Shown here: positions 26,781 through 35,335 of the stretch, one piece after another | Layout: the number at the start of each line of letters is the position of its first letter | How positions within the stretch are numbered: position 1 is the first letter of the stretch | From: Massilibacillus massiliensis | GTDB taxonomy: Bacteria > Bacillota > Negativicutes > FLKF01 | Length of the DNA stretch: 64,000 nt | Direction of reading: 5' to 3' | Assembly (NCBI RefSeq): GCF_900086705.1 | Contig: NZ_LT575483.1 | Span: forward strand, 2,077,894 to 2,141,893 | The notes under the pieces: model-generated | Told to the model about the DNA's origin: nothing | Databases searched by the model: none | Seen by the model: the letters and a program-made list of their open reading frames with translations, nothing else | Made by a program: the position numbers and the translations under genes

Positions 26781-27950
26781 ATGATTTTTAAAAAAGGAAA
26801 ACAGATGGTATGCGCAGTAGCTGCAATGAGTTTTTTTGCACTTACAGCTGCGGGGTGTGGGGATGCAAATTCTGATACAATTAAAATCGGTGCTAATTTG
26901 GAAATGACAGGAACAAATGCTACATTTGGACAATCGGCAACAAATGGTGCGAAGCTTGCAATCAAAGAAGTGAATGAAAAAGGCGGTGTACTTGGTAAAA
27001 AAATCAGTTTGGTGGTAGCAGATAACAAATCCGAAGCTGCTGAAGCTGCAAATGCAATGCAGAAGTTAATTTCACAGGATAAAGTTGTCGGCGTTATTGC
27101 GCCAATCGCTTCTTCCAGTGTGATTGCAGGAGCACAGGTAAATACAGATGGCAAAGTTCTAGCGATTAGTCCAACCGCATCTAATCCAAAAGTGACGGTG
27201 GATCCCGATACAGGCAAAACGCGTGATTTTCTGTTTAGAGCAGCATTTATTGATCCATTTCAAGGCTCTGTAATGGCAAATTTTGCTGCAAAATCTTTGC
27301 AAGGAAAAACGGCAGCCTTATATATTGATAATTCCAGCGATTATGCGAAAGGTTTAGGGCAGTTTTTTAAGGAAACATTCATAAAGAATGGCGGAACAAT
27401 TGTAGCCGAAGAAGCGTATTTGGCGAAGGATACCGATTTTAAATCAACGTTAACAAAAATTAAAGCTACAAATCCTGACATTGTATTTGTACCTGGGTAT
27501 TATCAAGAAGTTGGGATGATTATCAAACAAGGACGTGAAATGGGTATTCAAGCTGCTATCTTAGGCGGTGACGGCTGGGATAGTGCGAAACTTCCTGAAA
27601 TTGCTGGTGCAGAAGCGCTGAACAACACGTTCTTTGCGAATCATTATTCTCCTGATGATGATAGTCCAGCGATCAAAACTTTTGTAGAGGCATATCAAGC
27701 AGAATATAAACAAACACCGGATGCGTTTGCCGCACTTGCTTATGATGCGACAATGATGATCATTGAAGCAATAAAGCGTGCAGGTAGTGAGGATACGGTG
27801 AAGATTAAGGATGAGCTAGCTAAGACGAAAGATTTTGCAGCTGTTTCGGGCGTTATTACGTTAAATGAAACGCATGATGCGATTAAGAGTGCAGTTGTAA
27901 TTGAAATGAAAAATGGGCAGAAGACTTTTAGGGAAAAAATAAATCCATAA
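26781..27950 (+). CDS. livK: Branched-chain amino-acid ABC transporter binding lipoprotein (copy 2)
   Basis: A 389-residue paralogue of the preceding gene with its own lipobox (LTAAGCGD). It shares the frame IKIGANLEMTG, FRAAFIDPFQGSVMANFAAK and ADNKSEAAEAANA. Differences cluster in the ligand-pocket half, for example LGGDGWDSAKLPEIAG against LGTDGWDDAKLTEIAG, which may mean different amino-acid preference. It has its own promoter and terminator. Recent tandem duplication followed by divergence is the likely history. Confidence 0.92.
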   Translation: MIFKKGKQMVCAVAAMSFFALTAAGCGDANSDTIKIGANLEMTGTNATFGQSATNGAKLAIKEVNEKGGVLGKKISLVVADNKSEAAEAANAMQKLISQDKVVGVIAPIASSSVIAGAQVNTDGKVLAISPTASNPKVTVDPDTGKTRDFLFRAAFIDPFQGSVMANFAAKSLQGKTAALYIDNSSDYAKGLGQFFKETFIKNGGTIVAEEAYLAKDTDFKSTLTKIKATNPDIVFVPGYYQEVGMIIKQGREMGIQAAILGGDGWDSAKLPEIAGAEALNNTFFANHYSPDDDSPAIKTFVEAYQAEYKQTPDAFAALAYDATMMIIEAIKRAGSEDTVKIKDELAKTKDFAAVSGVITLNETHDAIKSAVVIEMKNGQKTFREKINP

Positions 27951-27962
27951 ACGATATACGAG

Positions 27963-28014
27963 CACACTATAGTTGTACTGATAATATAGTATAGATCTAT
28001 AGTGTGTTTTTTTA
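27963..28014 (+). terminator. terminator after second livK
   Basis: CACACTATAG and CTATAGTGTG arms followed by a run of seven T. Confidence 0.88.
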
Positions 28015-28114
28015 TAGTAGACAAAAAGGAGCGGCATTGGATACAAAATACGGTATATTTTAATATAAATATAGCGAAAATAGGGTTAACGCCCGGAATA
28101 TGTTAAACGTATTA

Positions 28115-28143
28115 TTGACAGTGTATACTTGTAACATTATAAT
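28115..28143 (+). promoter_or_regulatory. promoter of the livHMGF operon
   Basis: TTGACA, 17-base spacer, TATAAT: a perfect promoter. The predicted transcript begins near 28150 and has about 230 bases of leader. Confidence 0.75.
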
Positions 28144-28149
28144 AAGGAT

Positions 28150-28285
28150 AGTAACAAATTTAATCGTGAACGTTTAAACTGTCAGTATGAGAATGGTTTT
28201 GCTCAAGGGTGAGTTTATCTACTAGGGTGGCGAATGCAGAGGTGAAAAAGACCTTTAGCCAATAGTGTGGCTAGGGGTCTTTTCT
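28150..28285 (+). promoter_or_regulatory. unidentified attenuator leader of livHMGF
   Basis: A terminator hairpin (AAGACCTTTAGCC, 28248-28260, with GGCTAGGGGTCTT, 28269-28281, then TT) is placed before livH. AGAGGT at 28238-28243 can instead pair with ACCTTT at 28251-28256, destroying the terminator, so two exclusive folds exist. A short frame from ATG 28187 reads MRMVLLKGEFIY and ends just before the switch. It includes Val-Leu-Leu and Ile codons but lacks a clear ribosome site. AGGGTGG at 28224-28230 recalls a T-box but the rest does not fit. Type of regulation unknown. Confidence 0.5.
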
Positions 28286-28378
28286 TGATTTTTGACAAGC
28301 GTCTGTGCCAAAGCACGGAAATCTCAGTTTAAGGGTTCCTCGTCAAATGTCGGTTATTATATGAATGGAGGAGACAAT

Positions 28379-29266
28379 ATGGAATTTATGGAACAGTTCG
28401 TTCAACAGTTAATTAACGGTGTTTCTTTAGGCAGTATTTATGCCTTGATTGCACTCGGTTATACCATGGTTTATGGCATTATCAAATTAATTAACTTTGC
28501 TCATGGCGACATTTATATGATCGGCGCGTATGCTGGATTTTTTGCAACAGCGACTCTTGGCTTATCATTTGTACCAGCACTTATTGTATCTATGATAGTT
28601 TCAGGTTTATTGGGAATGCTGATAGAGCGAATGGCGTATCGTCCGCTTCGGCATGCACCAAAAATTGCAGTTTTAATCACGGCAATCGGTATTTCACTCT
28701 TATTGGAGTATGGCGGAATGCTGGTTTTTACACCACAACCTAGAACTTTCCCGAATGTGTTTGAAGCTACAACGTATCATATCGGTCCGTTTGTAGTGAA
28801 TAGTCAACAGATTCTTATTTTAGCTGTTTCAGTATTGTTGATGGTAATTTTAACGTATGTAGTTCAAAAGACGATTATTGGCAAAGCAATGCGCGCTGTT
28901 TCTTTTGATACAGAAGCAGCACAGTTAATGGGGATTGATGTAAACCGTATTATTTCTGCTACGTTTGGAATTGGTTCTGCACTTGCAGCCGCTGCGGGGG
29001 TACTTGTTGGTGTCTATTACAATTCAATTGATCCATTAATGGGGATTATGCCAGGTTTAAAAGCCTTTGTTGCGGCTGTACTGGGCGGTATCGGAATCAT
29101 CCCAGGCGCAATGGCTGGTGGCGTTATTCTCGGGGTCATAGAGGCATTGGTGAGCGGGTTCATCTCTTCTACATTTCGTGATGCGGCGGCGTTTGCTATT
29201 TTAATCATTATTCTTTTATTTAAACCATCGGGTTTATTCGGCAAGAATACGCGTGAGAAGGTGTAG
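28379..29266 (+). CDS. livH: Branched-chain amino-acid ABC transporter permease LivH
   Basis: Integral membrane permease, 295 residues, about eight hydrophobic segments. QLINGVSLGSIYALIALGYTMVYG and the INFAHGDIYMIGAY block are LivH signatures. GGIGIIPGAMAGGVILG is the coupling-helix region that contacts the ATPase. I choose ATG 28379 behind GGAGGAG over an in-frame TTG at 28292. It is first in a tight livH-livM-livG-livF operon with overlapping or near-overlapping ends. Confidence 0.95.
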   Translation: MEFMEQFVQQLINGVSLGSIYALIALGYTMVYGIIKLINFAHGDIYMIGAYAGFFATATLGLSFVPALIVSMIVSGLLGMLIERMAYRPLRHAPKIAVLITAIGISLLLEYGGMLVFTPQPRTFPNVFEATTYHIGPFVVNSQQILILAVSVLLMVILTYVVQKTIIGKAMRAVSFDTEAAQLMGIDVNRIISATFGIGSALAAAAGVLVGVYYNSIDPLMGIMPGLKAFVAAVLGGIGIIPGAMAGGVILGVIEALVSGFISSTFRDAAAFAILIIILLFKPSGLFGKNTREKV

Positions 29267-29275
29267 GTGATAGAA

Positions 29276-30220
29276 ATGAGAGCAGTAACAAAAAAAGATA
29301 TAAAAATACTGGGTGCCTGTGTTGTTGTTTATGCAATTATTGAGGCGCTTTTACAAATGAATATGATTGGTTCTTTTTGGGAGTTAAACTTAATATTAAT
29401 TGCAATTAATATTATCATGGCAGCCAGCCTGAATTTAATCAATGGATATACAGGGCAATTTTCGCTTGGTCATGCAGGTTTTATGGCGGTTGGCGCATAT
29501 ATGAGTGCAATCATTACAGTCAAGTTCCAGCTACCGTTTATCTTGGCAATTATCGTTGGCGCAGCAGGGGCCGGTTTACTTGGTTTTCTCATTGGTTTGC
29601 CGACTTTGCGGTTAAGTGGAGATTACTTGGCAATTGCAACACTTGGGCTTGGAGAAATTATTCGTATTACGATTTTGAATATTCCTTATGTTGGTGGTGC
29701 TTCCGGATTCATGGGAATCCCACGGTACACAAATTTTGCTTGGGCGTTCTTTGTTTGTCTGTTTACATTGTTTTTTATTAAAAACTTGGTCAATTCCTCG
29801 CATGGGCGTGCCTGTATTTCGATTCGAGAAAATGAAATTGCAGCGGAGGCAATGGGAATTGATACGACGAAATATAAAGTGATTGCATTTACGATCGGGG
29901 CAGCATTTGCAGGTGTCGCAGGTGCTTTATTTGCGCATTACTTTTATATTGCCCATCCGGCATCGTTTACGTTTATGATGTCCTTTAATTATTTAACTAT
30001 GGTTGTTATGGGAGGACTGGGATCTATTACGGGATCCGTAGCCGGAGCCGTTATCTTGACGTTTGTTTCCGCGGCATTGGCAAGCTGGCCGGAATGGCGC
30101 ATGATTATTTACTCCATCGTATTGATTTTATTGATGTTGTATCGCCCACAAGGGTTATTTGGAAATGTGGAATTAACAAGTCTCAGCGTTTTTAAACGCT
30201 TCAAGGGAGGTAGCAAGTAA
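29276..30220 (+). CDS. livM: Branched-chain amino-acid ABC transporter permease LivM
   Basis: Second permease, about 314 residues. NLINGYTGQFSLGHAGFMAVGAYM is the LivM signature and GGLGSITGSVAGAVIL the ATPase-contact loop. I choose ATG 29276, six bases after AGGTG; a GTG directly after the livH stop at 29267 is also in frame. Its stop overlaps the livG ATG by one base. Confidence 0.94.
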   Translation: MRAVTKKDIKILGACVVVYAIIEALLQMNMIGSFWELNLILIAINIIMAASLNLINGYTGQFSLGHAGFMAVGAYMSAIITVKFQLPFILAIIVGAAGAGLLGFLIGLPTLRLSGDYLAIATLGLGEIIRITILNIPYVGGASGFMGIPRYTNFAWAFFVCLFTLFFIKNLVNSSHGRACISIRENEIAAEAMGIDTTKYKVIAFTIGAAFAGVAGALFAHYFYIAHPASFTFMMSFNYLTMVVMGGLGSITGSVAGAVILTFVSAALASWPEWRMIIYSIVLILLMLYRPQGLFGNVELTSLSVFKRFKGGSK

Positions 30221-30987
30221 TGAATTTACTTAAAGCCGAAAAAGTTTCAAAGGTATTTGGCGGGTTAAAAGCAGTTTCCAATTTCGAAATGCATATTGAG
30301 CAAGGCGAACTTATTGGTTTGATTGGCCCAAATGGTGCAGGAAAGACGACAGCATTCAACCTGTTGACTGGGGTTTATCAACCTACGACTGGTGTAATTG
30401 AATTTGCCGGTAAGAGCGTAGTAGGTCTTAAACCTTTCCAAATTACACAAGGCGGTATAGCGCGCACATTTCAAAATATTCGCTTGTTCTCTGAACTTAG
30501 TGTGCTGGACAATGTAAAGATAGCGTATCATTCGCATGTAAAATACAGCTTACTAGAATCTGTTTTTCGTGTTGGGCGATATTTCAAAGAAGAAGAAGAA
30601 ATTGAACAAAAGGCAATTGAGTTTTTAGAAATATTTAAATTGGGACATAAAAAAGATGAAATTGCAAAGAATCTACCATATGGTGAACAACGTCGTTTGG
30701 AGATTGCCCGAGCATTAGCTGCAAAACCCAAGTTATTGTTGTTAGATGAACCAGCGGCAGGGATGAATCCGCAAGAAACCCAAGACTTGATGGAAATGAT
30801 CAGTTGGATACGTAAAGAGTTTGGTTTGACAATTCTTTTAATCGAACATGATATGAGCTTGGTAATGGGGATCTGTGAGCGTATTTATGTATTAGAATAC
30901 GGTAGTATTATTGCGCATGGTACTCCAAATGAGATTAAAAATAATCCGCAGGTTATAAAAGCTTATCTTGGGGAAGAGGTGGAATAA
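30220..30987 (+). CDS. livG: Branched-chain amino-acid ABC transporter ATPase LivG
   Basis: A 255-residue ATP-binding subunit. Walker A is GPNGAGKTT (near 37-45), the signature is LPYGEQRRLEIARALA and Walker B is LLLLDEPAAGMNP. The long insert between Walker A and the signature, with GIARTFQNIRLF, is the LivG type. It overlaps livM and livF by one base each (TAATG), as expected of a coupled heterodimer pair. Confidence 0.95.
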   Translation: MNLLKAEKVSKVFGGLKAVSNFEMHIEQGELIGLIGPNGAGKTTAFNLLTGVYQPTTGVIEFAGKSVVGLKPFQITQGGIARTFQNIRLFSELSVLDNVKIAYHSHVKYSLLESVFRVGRYFKEEEEIEQKAIEFLEIFKLGHKKDEIAKNLPYGEQRRLEIARALAAKPKLLLLDEPAAGMNPQETQDLMEMISWIRKEFGLTILLIEHDMSLVMGICERIYVLEYGSIIAHGTPNEIKNNPQVIKAYLGEEVE

Positions 30988-31691
30988 TGCTTCATATTGA
31001 AAATATAAACGTATACTATGGCGCAATTCATGCAATTAAAGATATTAGTATCAATGTAACAGAAGGTCAAATTGTAACGTTAATTGGAGCGAATGGTGCT
31101 GGTAAAAGTACAACATTGCGTACGATTTCTGGACTGCTTAAACCCAAAACAGGAAAAATTGATTTTGAAGGTAAAAATATAGCGGGATTGGCGGCACAAG
31201 AAATTGTAAAACGAGGGATTTCACAGGTACCAGAGGGTCGTCGTGTATTTGCGAATATGACGGTATTAGAAAATCTTGAACTTGGAGCTTATATCAGAAA
31301 AGATAAAGACGGCATTCAGAAAGATATGGATGCTGTATTTGACCGGTTTCCTCGTTTACTTGAGCGTAAATTACAATTGGCAGGTACGCTTAGTGGTGGT
31401 GAGCAGCAAATGCTTGCTATGGGACGTGCGCTGATGAGTCGTCCACGATTATTATTGCTAGATGAACCCTCCATGGGATTGGCACCATTACTTGTGAAGG
31501 AAATTTTTTCGATTGTACAGGAGATCAATAGAACCGGCACAACGGTTTTATTAGTGGAACAAAATGCGAATATGGCCTTATCAATTGCCCATCAGGCCTA
31601 TGTGCTTGAGACCGGAAGAATTACATTGTCCGGTGATGCAAAAAAACTGGCGGCGAGTGAGGAAGTGCGCAAAGCTTATTTGGGCGGCTGA
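30987..31691 (+). CDS. livF: Branched-chain amino-acid ABC transporter ATPase LivF
   Basis: The second ATPase, 234 residues. Walker A is GANGAGKST, the signature is LSGGEQQMLAMGRAL and Walker B is LLLLDEPSMGLAP. VPEGRRVFANMTVLENLELGAY is the LivF-typical stretch. No strong terminator follows, so transcription may run on into the CBS-ACT gene 75 bases later. Confidence 0.95.
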   Translation: MLHIENINVYYGAIHAIKDISINVTEGQIVTLIGANGAGKSTTLRTISGLLKPKTGKIDFEGKNIAGLAAQEIVKRGISQVPEGRRVFANMTVLENLELGAYIRKDKDGIQKDMDAVFDRFPRLLERKLQLAGTLSGGEQQMLAMGRALMSRPRLLLLDEPSMGLAPLLVKEIFSIVQEINRTGTTVLLVEQNANMALSIAHQAYVLETGRITLSGDAKKLAASEEVRKAYLGG

Positions 31692-31766
31692 TTGAACTGT
31701 ACAAATTTTTACAATGCGGTATATAATTATATATAGAATGATACAAGTTGAGAGGAGTGTTCTATT

Positions 31767-32417
31767 GTGTTCGTGGCGAATAGAATGACAAAAAATCCAA
31801 TTGTAGTTGCCCCAAATGATAAGGTCGACGAAGCGGCTGATATTATGAAAAAACATGGGTTTCGTCGGTTACCTGTTGTTGAAGAAGGTCAGGTCGTTGG
31901 TTTTTTTAGTGACCGAGATTTGATGAAAGCTGCACCTTCACCTGCGACGACTTTATCAAAATATGAAGTAAACTCCTTATTGGCAAAAATGACAGTAAAA
32001 GAAATTATGACAAAAAAAGTGATTACAATTCATGCTGATGCAACGATTGAAGAAGCTGCCCTCATTATGTATCACCAAAAAATTGGCGGTATGCCAGTAA
32101 TTAGCAGTACCAATACACTTGTAGGAATTATTACGGAAACAGATATCTTTAAGGCTTTTGTTGATATTATGGTTCTTACTGAGCCATCCACGCGTATTAC
32201 GATCAGCGGAGAAGATACAATTGGTGTTATTCATGGTGTAACTCGTATCTTTGCTGAGATGGGAATTAATATCATCAGTTTAGTGAGTGCGAAAAAGGCA
32301 AATGAAGCTGGCAAGTACGATTTGATCGTGCGTGCGCCGATTGACGATGTAGATGTATTAAAACAAAAGTTAGCGGAAAATGGATATCAAGTAACGAGTA
32401 TCATAAAGATCGGATAA
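31767..32417 (+). CDS. CBS-pair plus ACT domain protein (AcuB-like)
   Basis: A 216-residue cytoplasmic sensor with two CBS motifs (about 1-60 and 75-135) that form one nucleotide-binding Bateman module, and a C-terminal ACT domain (about 140-216) typical of amino-acid sensing. MTKNPIVVAPND and IMTKKVITIHADATIEEAA mark the CBS starts. The layout resembles AcuB. The start is GTG with GAGGAG upstream. Standing after livHMGF, it could link energy or amino-acid status to transport, but this is inference from position only. Confidence 0.8.
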   Translation: MFVANRMTKNPIVVAPNDKVDEAADIMKKHGFRRLPVVEEGQVVGFFSDRDLMKAAPSPATTLSKYEVNSLLAKMTVKEIMTKKVITIHADATIEEAALIMYHQKIGGMPVISSTNTLVGIITETDIFKAFVDIMVLTEPSTRITISGEDTIGVIHGVTRIFAEMGINIISLVSAKKANEAGKYDLIVRAPIDDVDVLKQKLAENGYQVTSIIKIG

Positions 32418-32470
32418 AATGACTATCGTTATCAATTATAAATAAAATTTATATGTTTGCTTGAAAAGTA

Positions 32471-32500
32471 TTTACAATCTTTGCTTGTGTATGATACTAT
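32471..32500 (+). promoter_or_regulatory. promoter of the NiCo riboswitch transcript
   Basis: TTTACA, 18-base spacer, TACTAT. The expected start near 32507 coincides with the 5' edge of the aptamer. Confidence 0.6.
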
Positions 32501-32504
32501 ATTT

Positions 32505-32598
32505 GCAAGGAACAGGCGCTTAGTTTATAGGCGGCCGGGCATCAAGCAGCAGTGTTATACCTGTGGGACCGTCAAAATGGTTCTGCGGGTATTTTTTT
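32505..32598 (+). ncRNA. NiCo (czcD motif) riboswitch with terminator
   Basis: The leader carries the conserved NiCo segments in order: AACAGGCGC (32511), GGCGGCCGGGC (32530-32540), AGCAGCAG (32545-32552) and CCTGTGGGACC (32560-32570). The last part can pair with GGTTCTGCGGG (32579-32589) to form a terminator followed by seven T. Binding of Ni2+ or Co2+ should hold the aptamer strand and prevent termination. The next gene is a cation diffusion facilitator, the usual target. Confidence 0.85.
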
Positions 32599-32741
32599 GT
32601 AATGATAATAAAAATTTATTATAAAGTGTGTACTTTTGGAGCCGGAAGTTCATTATATATAGGGAGGCTTGCTTTGCATTGCAAGAATTCGCTATGTTTG
32701 ATCGTGAGAGTAAGTTTGCGGTAATTTGTGGAGGTGCATTC

Positions 32742-33635
32742 ATGGGAGTAGAAGAAAAACATAACATTTTAAAGCAGAGAACGGCATGGCTTTCTATTAT
32801 GTCCAACACGCTTTTGGTCATTATAAAATTAATTGTTGGATTGGTTACGGGAGCAGTCAGTTTAGTATCAGAGGCTGCACATTCCGGGGTTGATTTAATT
32901 GCATCAGTCATTGCTTTTTATGCTGTAAAAACATCGGTCATTCCACCCGATGAAAACCATGAATATGGACATGGGAAATTTGAAAATTTATCTAGTGCAG
33001 TAGAAGCGTTACTAATTGTGTTTGCTGCAATATGGATTGTATATGAGTCGGTGCGAAAATTAAGCCATTTGACTGAACCTGAGTATTTAGAATATGGGAT
33101 TGTGATTATGTTAGTCTCAATTGTTGTAAATTATCTGGTATCTGGGCGATTGATGAAAGTTGCGAAGCAAACACATTCTCAGGCATTAGAGGCGGATGGT
33201 TTGCATCTTCGGGCTGATATATGGACGTCGATCGGTGTTTTAGTTGGTTTAATTGCAATTAAAATAACAGGGTGGTTATGGATTGATTCTGCGATTGCAA
33301 TTGTTGTTGCTGGAATTATTTTTAAAACTGGCTATGATATGACAATCGCGAGTGCTAAAGAGTTGACGGATATGAGTTTGCCGCCAGAGGATGAAAAAAT
33401 TATTGAGGATATTTTTAATGCCCATCAAGATGTAATTGGGTTCCACCAATTAAGAACGCGTCGGTCTGGCGCCTATCGGTTGTTAGATGTGCATATTATT
33501 TTAGATAAAAATATGCATTTGGATAAAGTACATGATATTTGTGATCAGTTAGAACATCAATTAAAGGAAGCACTTGGTATGTGTGATGTTGTTATTCATG
33601 CGGAACCTTCTGATCATCATGCCGAACTCGTCTAA
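32742..33635 (+). CDS. Cation diffusion facilitator exporter (probable Co/Ni efflux)
   Basis: A 297-residue CDF transporter with six expected transmembrane helices and a C-terminal cytoplasmic dimer domain (about 210-290). Metal-site motifs are HSGVD in helix II and HLRAD in helix V; EYGHGKFEN is the family linker. I start at ATG 32742, behind GGAGGTG, and not at the in-frame codon 114 bases upstream, which lies in the leader. The NiCo riboswitch ahead of it predicts Co2+/Ni2+ as substrate rather than Zn2+. Confidence 0.92.
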   Translation: MGVEEKHNILKQRTAWLSIMSNTLLVIIKLIVGLVTGAVSLVSEAAHSGVDLIASVIAFYAVKTSVIPPDENHEYGHGKFENLSSAVEALLIVFAAIWIVYESVRKLSHLTEPEYLEYGIVIMLVSIVVNYLVSGRLMKVAKQTHSQALEADGLHLRADIWTSIGVLVGLIAIKITGWLWIDSAIAIVVAGIIFKTGYDMTIASAKELTDMSLPPEDEKIIEDIFNAHQDVIGFHQLRTRRSGAYRLLDVHIILDKNMHLDKVHDICDQLEHQLKEALGMCDVVIHAEPSDHHAELV

Positions 33636-33687
33636 GTCACCGGTTGTACGAGGCGAAAATAGATCATAATTGTGGAAAAAAACGTAT

Positions 33688-33746
33688 GAAAAACTCCAAA
33701 TGAGGATGTTGATATTTTAGTGCAACATGCTCATTTGGAGTTTTCC
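33688..33746 (+). terminator. terminator of the CDF gene
   Basis: GAAAAACTCCAAATGAG and CTCATTTGGAGTTTTCC arms; also serves as a hairpin end for the converging amidase gene. Confidence 0.85.
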
Positions 33747-33762
33747 TGTAAGTCATCAGAAA

Positions 33763-33776
33763 ATTTCCCGGGAATA
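33763..33776 (+). promoter_or_regulatory. Noc-binding-site-like sequence
   Basis: ATTTCCCGGGAATA matches 12 of 14 bases of the Bacillus Noc consensus, in the gap between two converging genes. Confidence 0.4.
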
Positions 33777-33779
33777 ATC

Positions 33780-34562
33780 TTAATATGTATATAGGTTGGG
33801 TTTCCGGTCTTTAAACACATGCATGGTACTGCGAATTTGCCTTAGTGCACCTAAATTTATCGTTGCGGTGACGATGGACGGTGCTGCATCTGCTTCAGCA
33901 AGGATATTCCCCCATGGATCAATGATCATAGAATGTCCAGCCAGATGAAAATTTTTAAATGAGCCGGACCCATTGATAGCAGCAATAAAGATCTGATTTT
34001 CAATAGCGCGGGCCTGATTTAAAATTTGCCAATGCGTAAGACGATCTACTGGCCAAGCGGCTGGTACAAATAAGACATCAATCCCTTCTAAAGCAACCAT
34101 ACGGACGAGTTCACAAAAACGTATATCATAACAAATAATAACTGCGCATTTTATTTGATCGAGCGTAAAGATATGAATTTTGTCCCCGGCAGTGAAGCGT
34201 TTATCTTCTTTAGAAGGAGAAAAAAGATGGATTTTATGATAGGTAGAAACTTCTTCACCGTGTCGATTAAAAGTATAATTCGTATTATACAGAGTCTCCT
34301 CAACGCGGTTGGCAATAGAGCCGCCAACGATGTTTACCTGATGCTTTTTTGCCAATGCACTTAAAAAATTACGCGTTTGTTGACCATTGGGATCGGCAAA
34401 CTCTATGATTGGATTTGGGAAAAAGCCGACGTTCCACATCTCAGACAACGCGAGTATGTCTGGTTTTGCTTGCATGGCTTTCTCAACGGCCTTTTGCACG
34501 GACGCTTTGTTCTTTTCAAAATCACCTAAAGTAATATTTATTTGGAGTAATGAAAGTTTCAT
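33780..34562 (-). CDS. Carbon-nitrogen hydrolase (nitrilase superfamily amidase)
   Basis: A 260-residue cytoplasmic amidase with the Glu-Lys-Cys triad of the family: SEMWN (Glu about 40), YHKIHLFSP (Lys about 109) and VIICYDIRF (Cys about 144). The arrangement is that of omega-amidase/YafV-like members that deamidate alpha-ketoglutaramate or similar 2-oxo-amides. The substrate cannot be set from sequence. AGGTC precedes the ATG on the minus strand at a fair distance. It seems monocistronic. Confidence 0.85.
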   Translation of the reverse strand: MKLSLLQINITLGDFEKNKASVQKAVEKAMQAKPDILALSEMWNVGFFPNPIIEFADPNGQQTRNFLSALAKKHQVNIVGGSIANRVEETLYNTNYTFNRHGEEVSTYHKIHLFSPSKEDKRFTAGDKIHIFTLDQIKCAVIICYDIRFCELVRMVALEGIDVLFVPAAWPVDRLTHWQILNQARAIENQIFIAAINGSGSFKNFHLAGHSMIIDPWGNILAEADAAPSIVTATINLGALRQIRSTMHVFKDRKPNLYTY

Positions 34563-34699
34563 CGTACTTTGACCTCACAATATAATTTGACTTCATGTTT
34601 GCTTTATTTCGTTAAGTTCCATCTAAATCCTTTCTCTTGCATCGTTGAATTTATTGAAGAGGTAATGTTACTGATGTAACTTAAATTTGCTTGATTATT

Positions 34700-34737
34700 A
34701 AAATAGTATAAAGACAACAATCTGTTTTATACTATTC
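34700..34737 (-). terminator. terminator of the Cys-rich orphan gene
   Basis: AATAGTATAAA and its complement form a hairpin that overlaps the stop codon at 34732, followed on the minus strand by TTTTAATAAT. Confidence 0.7.
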
Positions 34738-35196
34738 GGAGTCTGTTTTATCGGTTGGATTGTTTGTTTTTGGCGGATTACATGGATAACTGCAATCAAA
34801 GTTGAATGAATCGGGGGTGGAGAAACAGCTGTTTTCCTCACAATAACATTTTAAAATACGACGTAGAACTTCAATTTCAATAATGATTTCAATTGTACTG
34901 TCATCGACTGGATTTTGTGCTAGTGCAATGAGATCAATCGGTGCACAAGTGGTGCTTAAAAATTCGGACATAAATTTGATTTTACAGCAAAGCAATTCTA
35001 AAAGGATATCAATTAAAGAGCCACAGCGATCAAAGCGGATGATAGATCGTTCATATACTTCAATAGGTACGCCAGGAATACGGCTGATTTCTTCGGCTGA
35101 ACCAACAAGTAAGCGAAAAGTACTGGCGAGGGAGGCTAGATTTGGAACTAAAGCATTCACGTCAGCAATAATGGTGGTTAAGATTGGTGTAGCCAT
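34732..35196 (-). CDS. Cysteine-containing protein of unknown function
   Basis: I do not recognise this 154-residue protein. AGAGAGGTGA lies well placed before the minus-strand ATG, and a terminator overlaps its stop, so it looks genuine. It has a mainly alpha-helical, hydrophobic N-terminal part, then a cysteine cluster (LLCCKIKF, CYCEENSCF, FDCSYPCNPP) and a polar tail. Regularly spaced cysteines in a small protein recall spore coat or exosporium proteins, but nothing in the sequence proves this. An overlapping plus-strand frame has no good ribosome site. Confidence 0.6.
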   Translation of the reverse strand: MATPILTTIIADVNALVPNLASLASTFRLLVGSAEEISRIPGVPIEVYERSIIRFDRCGSLIDILLELLCCKIKFMSEFLSTTCAPIDLIALAQNPVDDSTIEIIIEIEVLRRILKCYCEENSCFSTPDSFNFDCSYPCNPPKTNNPTDKTDSE

Positions 35197-35335
35197 AAAA
35201 TCACCTCTCTCTATTTACTACACCATAGTATGCAATAGAGCATGGTTTAGTGAGGCAGGATTGCGTAAAAGAATAGAGAATTATAATTATATTAAAACGT
35301 ATATAAAAAGGCTATAAATAAGGTAGGTGTGTATT

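Noticed and set aside
28180-28285. T-box riboswitch before livH
   Set aside because: AGGGTGG is present but the following ACCGCG and a plausible stem I with specifier loop are not.
32628-32741. N-terminal extension of the CDF exporter
   Set aside because: The added residues are unlike CDF starts and overlap the riboswitch leader; GGAGGTG fits ATG 32742.
34883-35317. 144-codon plus-strand frame
   Set aside because: It lies opposite the Cys-rich orphan, has no ribosome site, and runs across the orphan's upstream region; the minus-strand gene has both start and end signals.
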